DNA from: Gaeumannomyces sp. JS-464
Lineage: Eukaryota; Ascomycota; Sordariomycetes; Magnaporthales; Magnaporthaceae
Length of the DNA: 64,000 bases
Direction: 5' to 3'
Assembly: GCA_002197995.1 (NCBI GenBank)
Contig: NGZR01000005.1
Location: 1,860,001-1,924,000 of the forward strand
Each line of letters opens with the position of its first letter. The first letter of the stretch is position 1. Positions 47,501 through 58,252 of this stretch are shown in pieces. A program made the position numbers and the translations under genes. The notes under the pieces were generated by a model. It made no database searches. It was not told the origin of the DNA and saw nothing but the letters and a program-made list of their open reading frames with translations.

Positions 47501-50500
47501 CGTTTTAATATAATTAAAAGTTTTGTAAAAAAAATGCTAGTTATTAAAAAACCCTAATATTAGCTAAAATTAAATAATATTACGTTTAACCGCGAATTGG
47601 AATTGCCGTAAATTTTATAATAGCAATAGGGATAAAGCTGGTTTAATTGTAGCACTTTTAATTAAAAAATTAATTTATATTTACGTTACACTGTTTAGCA
47701 CGATTTGCATAACGAAAGCGTAAAACTATTCGCGATTGTTAACGAAAAAAGCCGATTAAAATGGGTTATCGGTTATAAAAATCCGCTTTTTAATTAGTTT
47801 ACGTCGGGGTTAAACGTTAAATGCGGTTTAAATGCGTACGGCCCGTCGTTATTTATAATGCAAAGCATAAAACCGGCGTATTTTCCTTTCGTTTTAAACT
47901 GTTTTTTTAAACCTTCGTTTTCCGATTTTTTTTTTCGAAATTAATTTAAACCCGGTTATCGGTTTCGTTTTTTTTTTTTTTAAATTTAAAAAGAAATTGG
48001 TTTTTATTAAAACGGCGCTAATATTGTTAAATTCGTCGTTTAATAGGTTAATTTTAACTAGTTTTCCGTTTTTTACAAATTAGCCCGTTTTAAAAAAATT
48101 TTATCGGAAAAAGCGGGGGCGTCGTTCGTTTTGTTTATTTTAGTTTTACTAGCGATTTTAATTCGCGGGCTATGCGGCGTTTTATTACGAAAATGTTAAC
48201 TAATTCGCTAAATGTTACGGCGTATTCGAAATGTTTTAGTTAAATTTTTTCCTTTTCGATTGCCGTTTAATTTTTAACGCGTATTAAAATTCCGATTGCC
48301 GAAATTTGTTTTGCTTTTATAAAAATTTGCTAAAAGTTTCGTAAATTTGAATTAAATTTTTCCATATTTTTTGGTAAATGCGTAATAGCTGCAAATAATT
48401 GCCTGGATTAATGTTTAACGGTAAACGCGTTATGCTTTTTTGTAAAAATTTATCGAAAACTTTAAAAAATTTTATCGTAATTTGGTTTTCGTTAAAATAG
48501 GCTATACGTTTTAACCGTATAATTTTTTATTTTTATTAAACGATTTTTACGTTTAAAAAAGCATTTAAAGCAATATATTTTAATTTAGCGATTTTATTTA
48601 AAACCGTTTTTCGATTTATACCGAAAATTTCGCGCAATATATAAATATATGGGCTTATAATTTTATATCCGTTAAAATAAATCTATAAATACGTTTTAAC
48701 CGTATAATTTAGCATAAAAATGTATTACCGTTTGGTATAACCTAAAAATGTTAAATGCAAATTACGTATAAAGTTTTGCAAAGTTTTATTATTTTCGCTA
48801 ATCGTAGTTAAATATATTTAAATTAAATCGATAAATTGGTATACGTTTTTAAAAATCTGCTTTTTTTTTATATATAGCTTTTTATTTTTTTCGAATCGTT
48901 AATCGTCTTTTTTAAAAAGTTAAATATGCCAATATATTACAATTTAAAATTCTTTTAATAAATTATATTATTTTTCGTTTTTCGAAAAAGTATAGCTAAT
49001 TCCGTTAAAAAGGTAAATTCGTTTAATAACGGTTGGTTAAAAACGTATAGCACCGTTATACCGCTTTTTTCCGGAAAGCTTAAAAAAAAAGGATTTCCGC
49101 TTTTACCGTTTTCGCTTCCTTTTTCGCTTTTATCGCCGTTTAACGGTTTAAAAGCTCCGGGCGGAAATCGGGGAAAACCGGGCTTACTTTTCCTTATATA
49201 GGGGTCGTTTAAACCTCGTTTAAAATCGTTGGAATTGTTATCCCTTTTTTCGTTATCGAGATCGTTACTTTCCGTAATAACGGGTGCGTGCGTTAAATGC
49301 TAGCCTTTTTTAAATTTAATATTTTTAAAAAAAAAACCGAACGATTCGTTTGCCGGTTTAAAAAAAAGTTTAAACTAATTAACGCTTTATTAAAATAGCG
49401 TAATAATAATTATAATTTACGAAATCCGAACGGTAATTCGAAACGCGAACGTTAGCGTTTAAAAATATTAAATTTAATTTCGAATACGAATTAAATGCGA
49501 ATTTTAACGTTAGGCATTCGCTTCGGTTTAAATGTAAACTAAAGCAAAGTTATTTATAAAACCGAAAAATAAAATTAAAAACGCCGGAATTGCAAACTTT
49601 AATATTTAAACCGTTAAATTCGAAATTTGCTTAACTTTTTGCTATCCATTTTTTTAATTTCGGAAAGTGCGTTCGGCTTTTTGCTTTTGGATTTTTCGTT
49701 TAATAAAAACATCGGTCCGAAAAGGATTAAAACCGGGATTAATAAAAGGAAAGCCGATTTAAAATCGTTTTAAAATTTAAACTGCTTTAAATAAACGAAG
49801 GCTTTAAATTAACTTCTTATAATCAGCTAAAGCAAAAGTCGTTTTAGCTATCGGCGGTTAAACTTTTTTAAATAAACATTAAAATATCGCGTAATTTAAA
49901 ATTACGGCTTCGTTTTAAAAATGCGGCAATCGAAATGAAAGTTAAATGCGAAATGCTAAAACGAATAAGCTTTATCGCCGACGCGGATTTTTGCATTTCC
50001 GATACGTATTTCGGGTAATATTAAGCCAAATTTTAGCGCTATTTCGCGCCGTTATCGCTAAAAATCCAATTTTTAAACGAAAATTTAACCCAGCCAAACC
50101 GGCCTTTTTAACGTGTTTTTATAGTTAAGCTAAAACGAAATTCGAATTTTGCGACGAGGCTTTTTAAAACGGTTTCGTTTTTAAAAGCTGCTTAAAAACG
50201 AAGCTAATTTTTTACGTTTAAATTTAAGGGTTTAACCCGTTCGGCCGCCGCGAAATAAATAACGTCCTTTTCGTAATTGCTAAAAACGTTTAAATTTTCG
50301 GGGCTGGCTTTAATATATCGACAAATGCGTATAATAATGTCCGGGTTTCGGTATAGTTTTTCGTTCGATATAAAAGTGAACGGAGCGAATGCTTCCCGAA
50401 TTGGGGTATTAGGGGCGCGAAAAGCTAAAACTCGGGACCGAGTAATAAAGCTAATGTAAAATCCGGTACTGGTAGTATTGGATGCCGAAAAGCTAAAAAA

Positions 50501-50646
50501 AGGAAAGGTAATAAAAGAAATAAATTTAGGCAAAGGGGGCAACTGTATGCGAAAAAGCATTATCGTCCTTCCGGGTTAAAAAAATGCGATAAAAGTGTTA
50601 CTAAAATCGTTGCCAAAAGTAAACTCGGGTAAAAGTTGCTACCAAT
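44519..50646 (-). other. R2 gag-protease-RT region
   Basis: Minus-strand coding part of R2 upstream of L2. At 50560-50204 a 118-codon frame (containing REAFAPFTFISNEKLY and FSNYEKDVIYFAAAERV) probably derives from the gag N-terminus. Most of 46000-50200 is too decayed to assign. The reverse transcriptase is listed separately. Confidence 0.5.
45100..45700 (-). pseudogene. R2 reverse transcriptase remnant
   Basis: Minus strand across stops: RKRKMVIDLRAFNKHTIFNA (for the DLRaLNxxT box), YLMPFQNDVINKL, VDVCAFFYQFPVQ, IVLIGFKNSLVYIQRFI (for MGxKNSPAYVQR) and AFIDDIIIFSN, the catalytic xxDD box with both Asp retained. The wording of the boxes fits the fungal gypsy lineage with VDxxxFFYQ rather than the R1 lineage. 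RNase H and integrase continue beyond L2. Confidence 0.75.
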
Positions 50647-51042
50647 TGTTACGCTTTAGTATTAGGCGTAACGGGGAAGGTTACATAAGTAATAGTAGTG
50701 GGTTGGTCGGGCTGATTGGTTAAGTAGGTTGGTAGGGTAGGTATAGTAATGATATATTATTGCTTAACGACCTTTTGGAATTTATTTTGGTGCTATCGAC
50801 CACATTATATATCCGCTAAGCCTATGGCCTATCCGTACTTTTTTTTCGGGCCATTTGGAGTAAAAATGACACCGAAATGCATTTTAAATGCGGAGTTGGT
50901 AATGCGCATTTAAAATGTATTTGGGACGAAAGATTAACTGGGGCTGGTTTATCCCATAAGTGGGGCCCGTACGCGGGAGTGCTAAGCATGAAGAGCTTTA
51001 GCCCTTGGGCGAAAAGGTCGTCGGGTCCAACCGGGCTTAACA
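50647..51042 (-). repeat. R2 5' LTR (right)
   Basis: 396 bp with TGTTACGC and TTAACA termini; less RIP-altered than the left LTR. The inner side carries the TGGTAGCAACTT primer-site candidate on the minus strand; the outer side carries ATATT. Confidence 0.85.
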
Positions 51043-52771
51043 ATATTTAATTTTCCGTTTTTTCCTCGAAAAAGGTATTTTGCAAATCGAAGTTAACCTT
51101 TTTGTTAAAGTAAGCGTTATAAAAAATGGAAAACTTGGGATTATAACGGATTATTTGGTTTTAAATAGCGTTCGAAGCGTTTTTTAAAATCGAATTAGCG
51201 GTTTCCCTTTTAGCAAAACACTTAAACTCTTTTTCGACTTTCCGAAATGGGGCATACCGTTCGCAGCGTTTGCGGCTTTTTTGCGGAAAAATTTCGGTGT
51301 TTAGGCAATTTCGAATCCCGCTTTTAAGCTTTATCAGCCCAGGTTATTTCGAAACCTGGAGTAAAGCATAGCTTTAATGTCGGAAAGGACTTTGTTAAGG
51401 CCAAAGCAGCGGAAAACGGGGATTTTAAGCATGGATTGCTTCTACCGCAAAGGTATACACTCCCTAAATCCCCAAATGCTGGCGCTTAGCATTTGTAAGG
51501 CGGTTTTTAAACTCGACGCGTTAAAAGCGTAGTCGTGCAGCGCAAGCGCGATAATAACGTTAACCGGGCAAAAAATCAGTTTTTTAATAAGCGTAAAGTA
51601 AAAAATGGTCCTGCAATGGTAAAAATAATAAAATCACTTAAATCGCGTGCGGTAAGCGTAAAAACTTACGGTTTTAATTTGTTATCCAAGCCTTTATAAT
51701 GGACAAATTTAATAGCTATCGCAAAAGTTGCCCGACCCGTTACGAAATAGCGGACGATTATTAGCTAAATGTCCTTATAGCAAAAAGCCTTCGGCCGCCC
51801 GCGTCCTTTGGTTTCAGCGGATAATAGCTCGTTTACCTGTAAGGATTGTTTATTAAACACAATATCATTCGAATTATCCCGCTTTCCTTAGCTTTCTCCT
51901 TGGTCGGCCTTAAATGAAAGGACGACTTTAAAGCCGAAAAGCTCCTTTACGAGCTTGGGTTTTAACCTTTCGTTATAAACAAGTTTAGCAAGCTTGGCCC
52001 TAGTATAGCATTGGATTAAATAGCAACCCGCGAGGTTAATGCGTTACCGTTCGCCGGGGAAAACGGCCGTATCGTAAGCGATGTTAAACCTTAGGATAAC
52101 GCGCAACTTAGCAACGCTAACGACTGGCTTGCCGTGGATATTAGGGGCCCGGAGGCCGAAGCGAGGGATGAAAACCCGACGATGGTATTAAACGCAATAT
52201 AAAAGTTAGCGTTAGCTAAATAAAAAAGTGCTAGGAATAAAAAAACTAATTTACAATACCTTATATACTTCCCTCGCATTATTTCGGTCCATAAATTGTC
52301 CCGTAATCGTGGTATAAAACTGTTAAAACTGGCGGATATATACGTACGTCGTCCCTTATAATTTAATAGTGTAATTTAGGCAAACGAAAAGGAAAAAATC
52401 CATCGTTATCTTTCGCGATAAGCTTTTTAAAATCGCTTTAGGATCGCCCACTTTTTTCTCCTGGCGGTACCTTTTCCCAGGCGTTAGTAAATAGTTACAC
52501 CGGCCGCAAAGGGTCGTGGGATATACCGTTTCCATTTTTTAAACAAGCTAGTAATGTTAATTTTGGTTTTTGCAGCTAGCACTGGCTTAACGAAGGTACG
52601 CTTTAATCGCTTTCGGTTCTCCGCATGCTCCTCGGCGGATAGCGGCACCGGTCGCTTGTCGACTTTTCTGCGTGCTTCCCGCTTAGCAACTTGCGCAAGA
52701 AAGTGGGCATAATTATCGAGGGCACCGTTGGCGCCGGATCGGCGAGCCGTGGCGGCCGCAGGGTGCGGCAT
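51043..52771 (-). pseudogene. DUF3435 tyrosine recombinase-like gene, N-terminal and catalytic part
   Basis: Minus strand from ATG at 52771: MPHPAAATARRSG, ALDNYAHFLAQVAKRE, PVPLSAEEHAENRKRLKRTF, the usual N-terminus of DUF3435 proteins. Then across RIP stops: YDTAVFPGERQRINLAG, CYTRAKLAKLVYNE (51980-52010, the box holding the first catalytic Arg, here apparently Lys), FCYKDI, IWGFRECIPLR, MLKIPVFRCFGLNKVLSDI and FFRKKAANAANG (about 51258-51300, the second catalytic box). The gene continues at 30990 after R2; total about 2.75 kb, about 915 codons, a normal length. DUF3435 recombinases include the captains of Starship elements. GC-rich from 52484 up and RIP-damaged below. Confidence 0.75.
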
Positions 52772-53186
52772 GGAAATCGTTCCGTTGTTGCGTTTGCGGC
52801 TTGGTCGCAGGAAAAGGGGGGGCGGTTGTATGGGCGGCTTTTTGACGGATGAAGAGCATGGAAGGCCGACGAAGGCCGGTGAAGGCCGACGAGGGCATTG
52901 TCGCCATTTATGGTGAATGGCAGCCTTGGCTGCGCTGTTCCAGAAAGTCGAAAATGGCTTCTGGCTACATGGGTTATGTAAGAGCCGCCAAGGGCGAGTC
53001 CCGCTTTTGAATTGGGACAGCGTTCGTTGGGAGTGGTGTTTGATTGGGCCAGCGCAACGGTCCTACCAGAGCGCCTGGTGCGCGAAAGTACTTAATACCT
53101 GGCGGGGTACCTGCTTGGCGCTGACTGCACCAGCCGCCGAGAACAGTGCTAGAACCCGCCGAATTTGACGGCCCCAGCAGCGACAT
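52772..53186. other. GC-rich upstream region of the DUF3435 gene
   Basis: About 415 bp, not RIP-altered, with a short GAAGGCCGACGAAGGCC-type repeat at 52858-52893. Overlapping small frames on both strands (for example plus 52917-53168) look incidental. It should hold the promoter of the recombinase gene. The composition switch at 53187 marks the next retroelement. Confidence 0.4.
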
Positions 53187-53440
53187 CTCTATTTTAAAGG
53201 TAATAAGTGCTTCGAAAGATAGCAGTTTCGTAGTAAATTGCTTTACCTCGGCCTGGTTTTTAGCGATTTCGTCCGCTATAAGCTTAAAAAGGTTAACCGT
53301 GTTAGCGGCTTCGTTAAGGTCGTATTTAACGCCGTTACAGGTAAAAACCGTAGCTTTTTCCTTTTAAGTTTTTTACTGCTGCTTGTTATAATTGTATTAT
53401 CTATTCCTTTTAATAAGGTATTAAATAGGATTAGTTAAAA
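53187..53440 (-). pseudogene. Retroelement ORF start next to LTR-a, fragment
   Basis: Minus strand, open for about 60 codons: KATVFTCNGVKYDLNEAAN, TVNLFKLIADEIAKNQ and KLLSFEALITFKIEMSLL, then an abrupt end at the GC-rich junction. Position directly inside LTR-a fits a gag N-terminus of the R3/R4 family with the rest deleted, but the sequence itself is not diagnostic. Confidence 0.4.
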
Positions 53441-53478
53441 TGTTACAATTAAAGGTTTGCTTTTAAAGTAGGGCACCT

Positions 53479-53513
<35 letters not shown>

Positions 53514-53949
53514 GGACAAGGACAATATCGCTGGTTTAAATAATAAAAAGAACACGTAACTTAAAAAGATAACCTAATTGCTTCCTTTAAAAGATGTTTA
53601 AAAGCTAACTTAAGTTAATTAATGCTAAAGCCTTAGTTAAAACTACTTAAAACAATAGGAAATGCATTTTTTATATACACGCTATTTCCCCGCTTTAATA
53701 GTTTTTAAATTTGTAGTTTTGCTTTTAACTTATTACAAATCCACAAATCCTTTTTAAATTTATCGCTTTGTTTTTGGGTTATTATAAATTTACAAATCCC
53801 TTTTGGATTTGTCGCTTTGTTTTTAGGTTATTACAAATTTATAAATCCCTTTTTAATTACGTAACTTTACGTGTTTTAAAACGGGGCAAGGGTACCATTT
53901 GGGGCCCTTTTTATCTTGCTGTTTTAGGGCTTGCATGCTGGTCGTAACA
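53441..53949 (-). repeat. LTR-a of the R3/R4 gypsy family
   Basis: 509 bp starting TGTTACAATTAA and ending GGTCGTAACA; homologous to 54605-55042. The difference in length comes largely from a 33-G run (53480-53512) where LTR-b has GGGG, plus an extra CT/AA-rich repeat (about 53750-53860). Retains more G and C than LTR-b. No matching 5-bp flanks found. Confidence 0.75.
53480..53512 (+). repeat. Poly-G tract, 33 bp
   Basis: Uninterrupted G33 within LTR-a. The homologous place in LTR-b reads CTTCGGGGTAAAA, so four G have become 33. Confidence 0.95.
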
Positions 53950-54604
53950 AATGCCCAGAAATAAATAGCATCGTTAAACGTGCTAACCGTATTATACTTA
54001 ACGCGGCTCGCACCGGGATTAACGCTAACGGCTTATATAAAAAGTATTAGGTATATGCTTTGCAAATAGCGAAAAGGGTGTTAAACTACACTTTAAATAT
54101 AGCTTTTAATAGTAAGAAAAGCCCGCACGAAGCGTGGGCAAAAGCAATCGGTTTTAACGTGAAATATTACTAACCATTAATCCGTATTTTTCGCATTTAA
54201 AGCGCGGTCGATTAAATGCTAATTAAAAACGGCAAATAAACTAAAGCTAACAAAATGGCTTTTAAAATAATAAAAAGCCGGCTTATAAGCTGGGAAAGCT
54301 TTTATAACGAGATTTTATTAGTTAAACCGGACGGTATCGATAAGGTTTTCCGTTATTGTAACGCACGGATTAACGAAAACGCTAGTAAACGCTGGAAATC
54401 GCTTTATAACTTTGTTAAAAAGGCGATTACCATTAATAAGGTTAACGAAGCTATTATTAAAAACCTTTATTTTACAATAGGCATTTAGGTTTATAATACT
54501 GGCCTAATTACTAATTTTACTAATAGTAACGATGGTAATACCGGTGCAATTAGCGATATTGCCAGCTTTAAAACTAAAAACGATTTATCGCTTACGAAGG
54601 ATAC
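53950..54604. other. 655-bp segment between LTR-a and LTR-b
   Basis: AT-rich. A plus frame at 54255-54488 (MAFKIIKSRLISWESFYNE, VFRYCNARINENASKRW) is open for 77 codons with a balanced charge pattern, so it may be a fragment of a gag-like or other repeat ORF. I do not recognise it. No pol motifs, so this is not a normal internal region between paired LTRs. Confidence 0.35.
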
Positions 54605-55042
54605 TATTACAATTAAAAGTTTGCTTTTAAAGTAAAGCACTTCGGGGTAAAAAAGATAGTATCGCGGGTGCTAATAAATAAAGGATTACGTAATTTAAAA
54701 GGATAATTTAATTGCTCGCCTTAAAAAATGCCTAAATGCTAACTTAAGTTAACTAATGCCGCAGTTTTAGTTAAAACTACTGAAAACAATAAGAAATCCA
54801 TCCTTTATATATACGCTGCCTTTTGCTTTTATAATTTTTAAATTTGTAAATTTGTAATCCTTTCGATATAAATCCAAAAATCTAATTGCTTTTATGGATT
54901 TGTAAATTTATAATCCTTCCGATATAAATTTAAAAATTTAGCTAAGGCTACGTAACTTTACGTGTTTCGAAGTGGGGCAAAAGCACTATTAAAGCCCTTC
55001 CTTTTCGCTTTGCTTCCCGGGGCTTGCATGCTGGTCGTAATA
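54605..55042 (-). repeat. LTR-b, 3' LTR of R4
   Basis: 438 bp, TATTACAATT (TGTTAC after G-to-A) to CTGGTCGTAATA. Adjacent polypurine tract on the inner side confirms orientation. Confidence 0.75.
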
Positions 55043-55929
55043 TTAAGTTTCCCCTTTTAGGCCAAATCCTTTTGGCCACGTTTTTTCGCCCCGCTTTTTG
55101 TTAATAGTAAGTACTTTCCTTTTTTACCATTTCTTATCCCCTTTTTATATTAACAGGATGTCCGGTCGGGTGTAAAAACGTCTTTTTACGAAGAAAACCT
55201 TTTAGCGTAAGGATTTGTTTGCATAAGTTGTTTTTTCCACTATCGAAATGCCTTTTTGCTCTTTTTATTACGAGGTTTTAAAGCGTAAACGTTGTAAGGC
55301 TTTTTTTTTAGGATTCCTCCCAGTGCGTAAAGTGCTTTGGTCGGAACCGCTTCGGTTGCGATATTTTAAGCCCCTCGTTTAAACAGTTTCGTTTTATTAG
55401 CCTTTAATACTAGCTTATAAAAACTAAGATTAAAACGGTGAAAAAAACGCCGGGCTTTAAATAACGAACGTTATGCTTTAAATAACAAACTCGAGCGTTT
55501 GCGGAAGTAATAAAAATGTGGTTTAAAAGAAAATGCGTGCAATTCGTCGTGGTATTAACGCTATGAAAAAGTTAAAGCGGGTGGAACGAGAAAAGGCGGA
55601 GCGGGTCGCTATAAAAGCGGCTCCTAACCCTTTTTTCCTTGCCGGCCCCTAAATTCTTTTTATTATTTCCGGGTTAAGTAAATTTCGAGGTTAATTTAAC
55701 CTGGACCTGCTTGCCTTTTTTTAACCTAATAAGTTATGGTTTTTTTAATAATTTTTATAAGTTTTATGGCGTAATAGTAGCGCACTTTACCTAATTGGCC
55801 GGAGGTTTTGGGTTCGATTTTTAATGCGACCGTTATTAGGAATCCGATTATTAACGCGTCGGTAATCGGGGTTTTAACCGCTTTTGCTACTGCTAACCTT
55901 TTTGTAAACGCTTTTATTAGTATTTTGTT

Positions 55930-56300
55930 AAGGATTTTTAGCAATTTATCAAGTTAATCCCTTTTTCCCACGTGTTTGTCTCGTGGCCGTACTTTTTCCA
56001 TTTAATTAAGTACTTTTTAGGTTTATTTTTCGGCTTATAGTCCAGGATTTCGATTTTTACTTTTGTTTTAGGTTAACTTTTACTAACTTATTACTTTTAA
56101 AGCCCGGTAACGTTAGTTTAAATAGGGAAATATAAAAAAACCGGGTGGGATTTTATAATTAACGGTAGTTAAAATTTGTAATTTACGTTCGAAACCTTTT
56201 TTAATATTTTAAACGGTCCTAGTTTTTTATAGTTTAATTTATCGCTTAGTTATTTTGTTTTAACGTTCCGTTAAAAAAGATAAACGCTATTTTTTTTAAA
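55930..56300 (-). pseudogene. R4 integrase C-terminus and chromodomain
   Basis: Minus strand: SDKLNYKKLGPFKILKKVSN (for the kLdxkxxGPFkIlekvs box), IKSHPVF, then VKIEILDYKPKNK, KKYLIKWKKYGHETNTWEKG and INLINC. The last part is a clear chromodomain (YLVKWkGYgxexnTWEPexNL), which steers insertion to histone-marked chromatin. Two aromatic-cage positions (Y, W) are visible. Stops occur only in the linker. Confidence 0.8.
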
Positions 56301-56569
56301 GGTCGGTTTTTTAATCTTTTTTTTATTTGTTTAAGTGGCTATACGGTGCCGTAGCTTTTTTAGCTTTATTTGAAAGTGTTTATGCAGTTTGGTAAATTTC
56401 GTTACTTATATTTCCGCTATTAAAGCATGTTTTCCTGCTTTAAGTTTTTTATACGTTATAAGCGTAAACTCGTAGTTCGTTTAAAATGGTGTAATTCCTA
56501 TGCTTTTATAAACTAAGCTATTATAAGCGAATTAAGCTATAAGAAATAATTATACTTAATCGTTTTGTT

Positions 56570-57570
56570 TGTAATTAACGTAATAACGTAAATATTACTT
56601 TATGGTTTAGTTCGTTCGCTTCGTTTATCCGTTTGTTTAAAAGTGGTAAGTTATAAAAAAAAGTGCTTCGCTTTTAGCCTATATATAAGCCTTTTTTAAA
56701 ACTTGCTTGTAAATAGCTTGTTTTTATCCGTAATTAAGCGGTTAGGCGTGCCGTGTTCCGCTATTACGCGTTTAATAAAAACGTACGCTAGCTTCGTAAC
56801 GTTGCTGCTTTTTTTATATGGTAAAAATAAGGCGTATTTGGTAAGCTTATTTATTATTACCAATATATTGTTATATTTTATTCCAAATATCGGTTTTTTA
56901 AATTGGGAAAGTTTAACAACGAAATTTATAGTAATTTATTGCCATATTTCGCTCGGCGCTAACAGCGGTTATAAAAGCTTATAAAGTTTATGCTTATTAG
57001 CTTTATTTTTAGCGTAGTTTTCGCAATTTTTTATTACGTTTTATATTTCGGTTTAAGTTTTTACAAACCCGTAATGTTATTATAACCGTTTTTATATTTT
57101 AGTTATACTTTGGTAATTAAATGCTAATTGGCTATAAATTTGTTAAATTTTTTCTCCGGTTTAAACTTTTTTTTACTGGACCGTTTTAGCGAGTATTTTT
57201 TATGCTAGGACCAAAAATCCGTTTGGTTTTTTTCGCTAGGATTATTCGTGTTTCTTTAGGCATTGTAACTTAATGGTTCGGCCGTTAGCTTAAAGCGTTC
57301 GCCCGGCCGTTTTTTAACCCTTTCCGGTACTTAATCCGAATGTCGTAGTTTTGTAAAAACTTGCTGCAACGTATTTATCGTTTATTTAAGTTTTTGCTTA
57401 TGGTAAAGTGCGTTAGGTTTTTATAATTCGTATATACCGTAACTTAATGCTTCGCTTTATAAAAATGCGGTCGCCACTTTTTAAATGCTCGAATAATTAT
57501 TAAAAGTTTTATTATAAATTTAGTAATTTTGTTGGTAAAAGTGGTACTTTTATAAGCACGGAAATCTCCT
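56570..57570 (-). pseudogene. R4 RNase H and integrase core remnants
   Basis: RNase H part (about 57570-57290): STTFTNKITKFIIKLLIIIR, VTVYTNYKNLTHFTISK (for the TDHKNL box) and FLQNYDIRIKYRKG. Integrase part (about 56960-56570): DKNKLFTSK-type box near 56740 and YHFQTNGQSERTK-type box (for HPQTDGQTER). The plus frame at 56703-56984 is its antisense shadow. Confidence 0.65.
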
Positions 57571-58252
57571 AAAAGGAAAAACAAAAATTTATAAATTTGG
57601 AACTGGTGTTTGTAGTAATGCATGTTTGTGTAGGAATTTAGTTATAGGAAGGGGATTACAAAATCCCCTTTTATAAGCTCGTAAAAGCGCACAGCCCGTA
57701 AGCCTACGGCTTTACGAAGCGTGGGCCCTTTTTAAATGCACGCGCTAAATCACGTGGATTAACACTGGCAATTTTTTTTTAAACGCGTGCATCGGTAAAT
57801 GCTCGTTTTCCAAATCCCGGGATTTTACAATACTAATAACAAAAAAATCCGGATTTAGTAACCTGCTTTAAAAACAAAGGAAAAAAGGGCAAAGGGATTA
57901 TGCTAAATATCGGTAAAAACTGTAAATAAAAACTGTGAATAGGAATAATAGGAAATGGGGCAATGTTTGGTTAAACGCTCGTAGGATTAGGTAATGCCGG
58001 ATTAAATGCGCATAATAGCAATAAATAAACTTAATAAAAATCTATTGGGCCGTGTGCGTACTAAGTAGTGTAATAGGAAAAAGCAAATCGGAAGTATAAC
58101 TTAAAAGGCTTGGGATATTTTAAAAGCCGTAAGCCTTAATCGTTGTGATTTGGAATATAATCTTTACAATTATAAATATCGATATCCTTGTTGCTTGCTT
58201 GTTTGCTTGCCGATTTTTGCTTTACTATTTTACTGCTCGACTAATTACCGCA
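57571..58252. other. Unassigned segment between R4 break and plus ORF; possible R5 3' LTR
   Basis: Contains GGAAGGGGATTACAAAATCCCC (an imperfect palindrome, about 57650-57668) and a CT-rich tract with TTGCTTGCTTGTTTGCTTG (58190-58210) shortly before the ATG at 58253. Being just outside the copia pol 3' end, it is where the R5 LTR should lie, but the partner LTR is outside the window so this cannot be confirmed. Confidence 0.35.

Larger units (their letters stand above)
30991..51042 (-). mobile_element. R2: Ty3/gypsy LTR retrotransposon with two nested LINEs
   Basis: LTRs at 30991-31380 and 50647-51042; target duplication ATATT at 30986-30990 and 51043-51047; termini TGTTACGC (right copy) and TTAACA. 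On the minus strand, two bases inside the right LTR, TGGTAGCAACTT (complement of about 50633-50644) looks like a tRNA primer-binding site, so R2 runs leftward. Reverse transcriptase is at about 45700-45100, integrase at about 36270-35900. Removing L2 and L3 leaves about 11.7 kb, long for this superfamily, with about 3.4 kb between integrase and the 3' LTR. R2 lies inside the DUF3435 coding sequence. RIP-degraded throughout. Confidence 0.85.
54605..57570 (-). mobile_element. R4: chromodomain Ty3/gypsy element, 3' half
   Basis: The 3' LTR is LTR-b (54605-55042). On the minus strand a polypurine tract AAAAGGGGAAAC (complement of 55046-55058) directly precedes it. Upstream come a chromodomain, the integrase and the RNase H, where the element breaks off at about 57570. 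Reverse transcriptase, gag and 5' LTR are not found beyond that point in the window, so they lie past R5 or are deleted. RIP-damaged. Confidence 0.75.

Noticed and set aside
56703..56984. 93-codon plus ORF (MLVNSLFLSVIKRL)
   Set aside because: Antisense of the R4 integrase on the minus strand.
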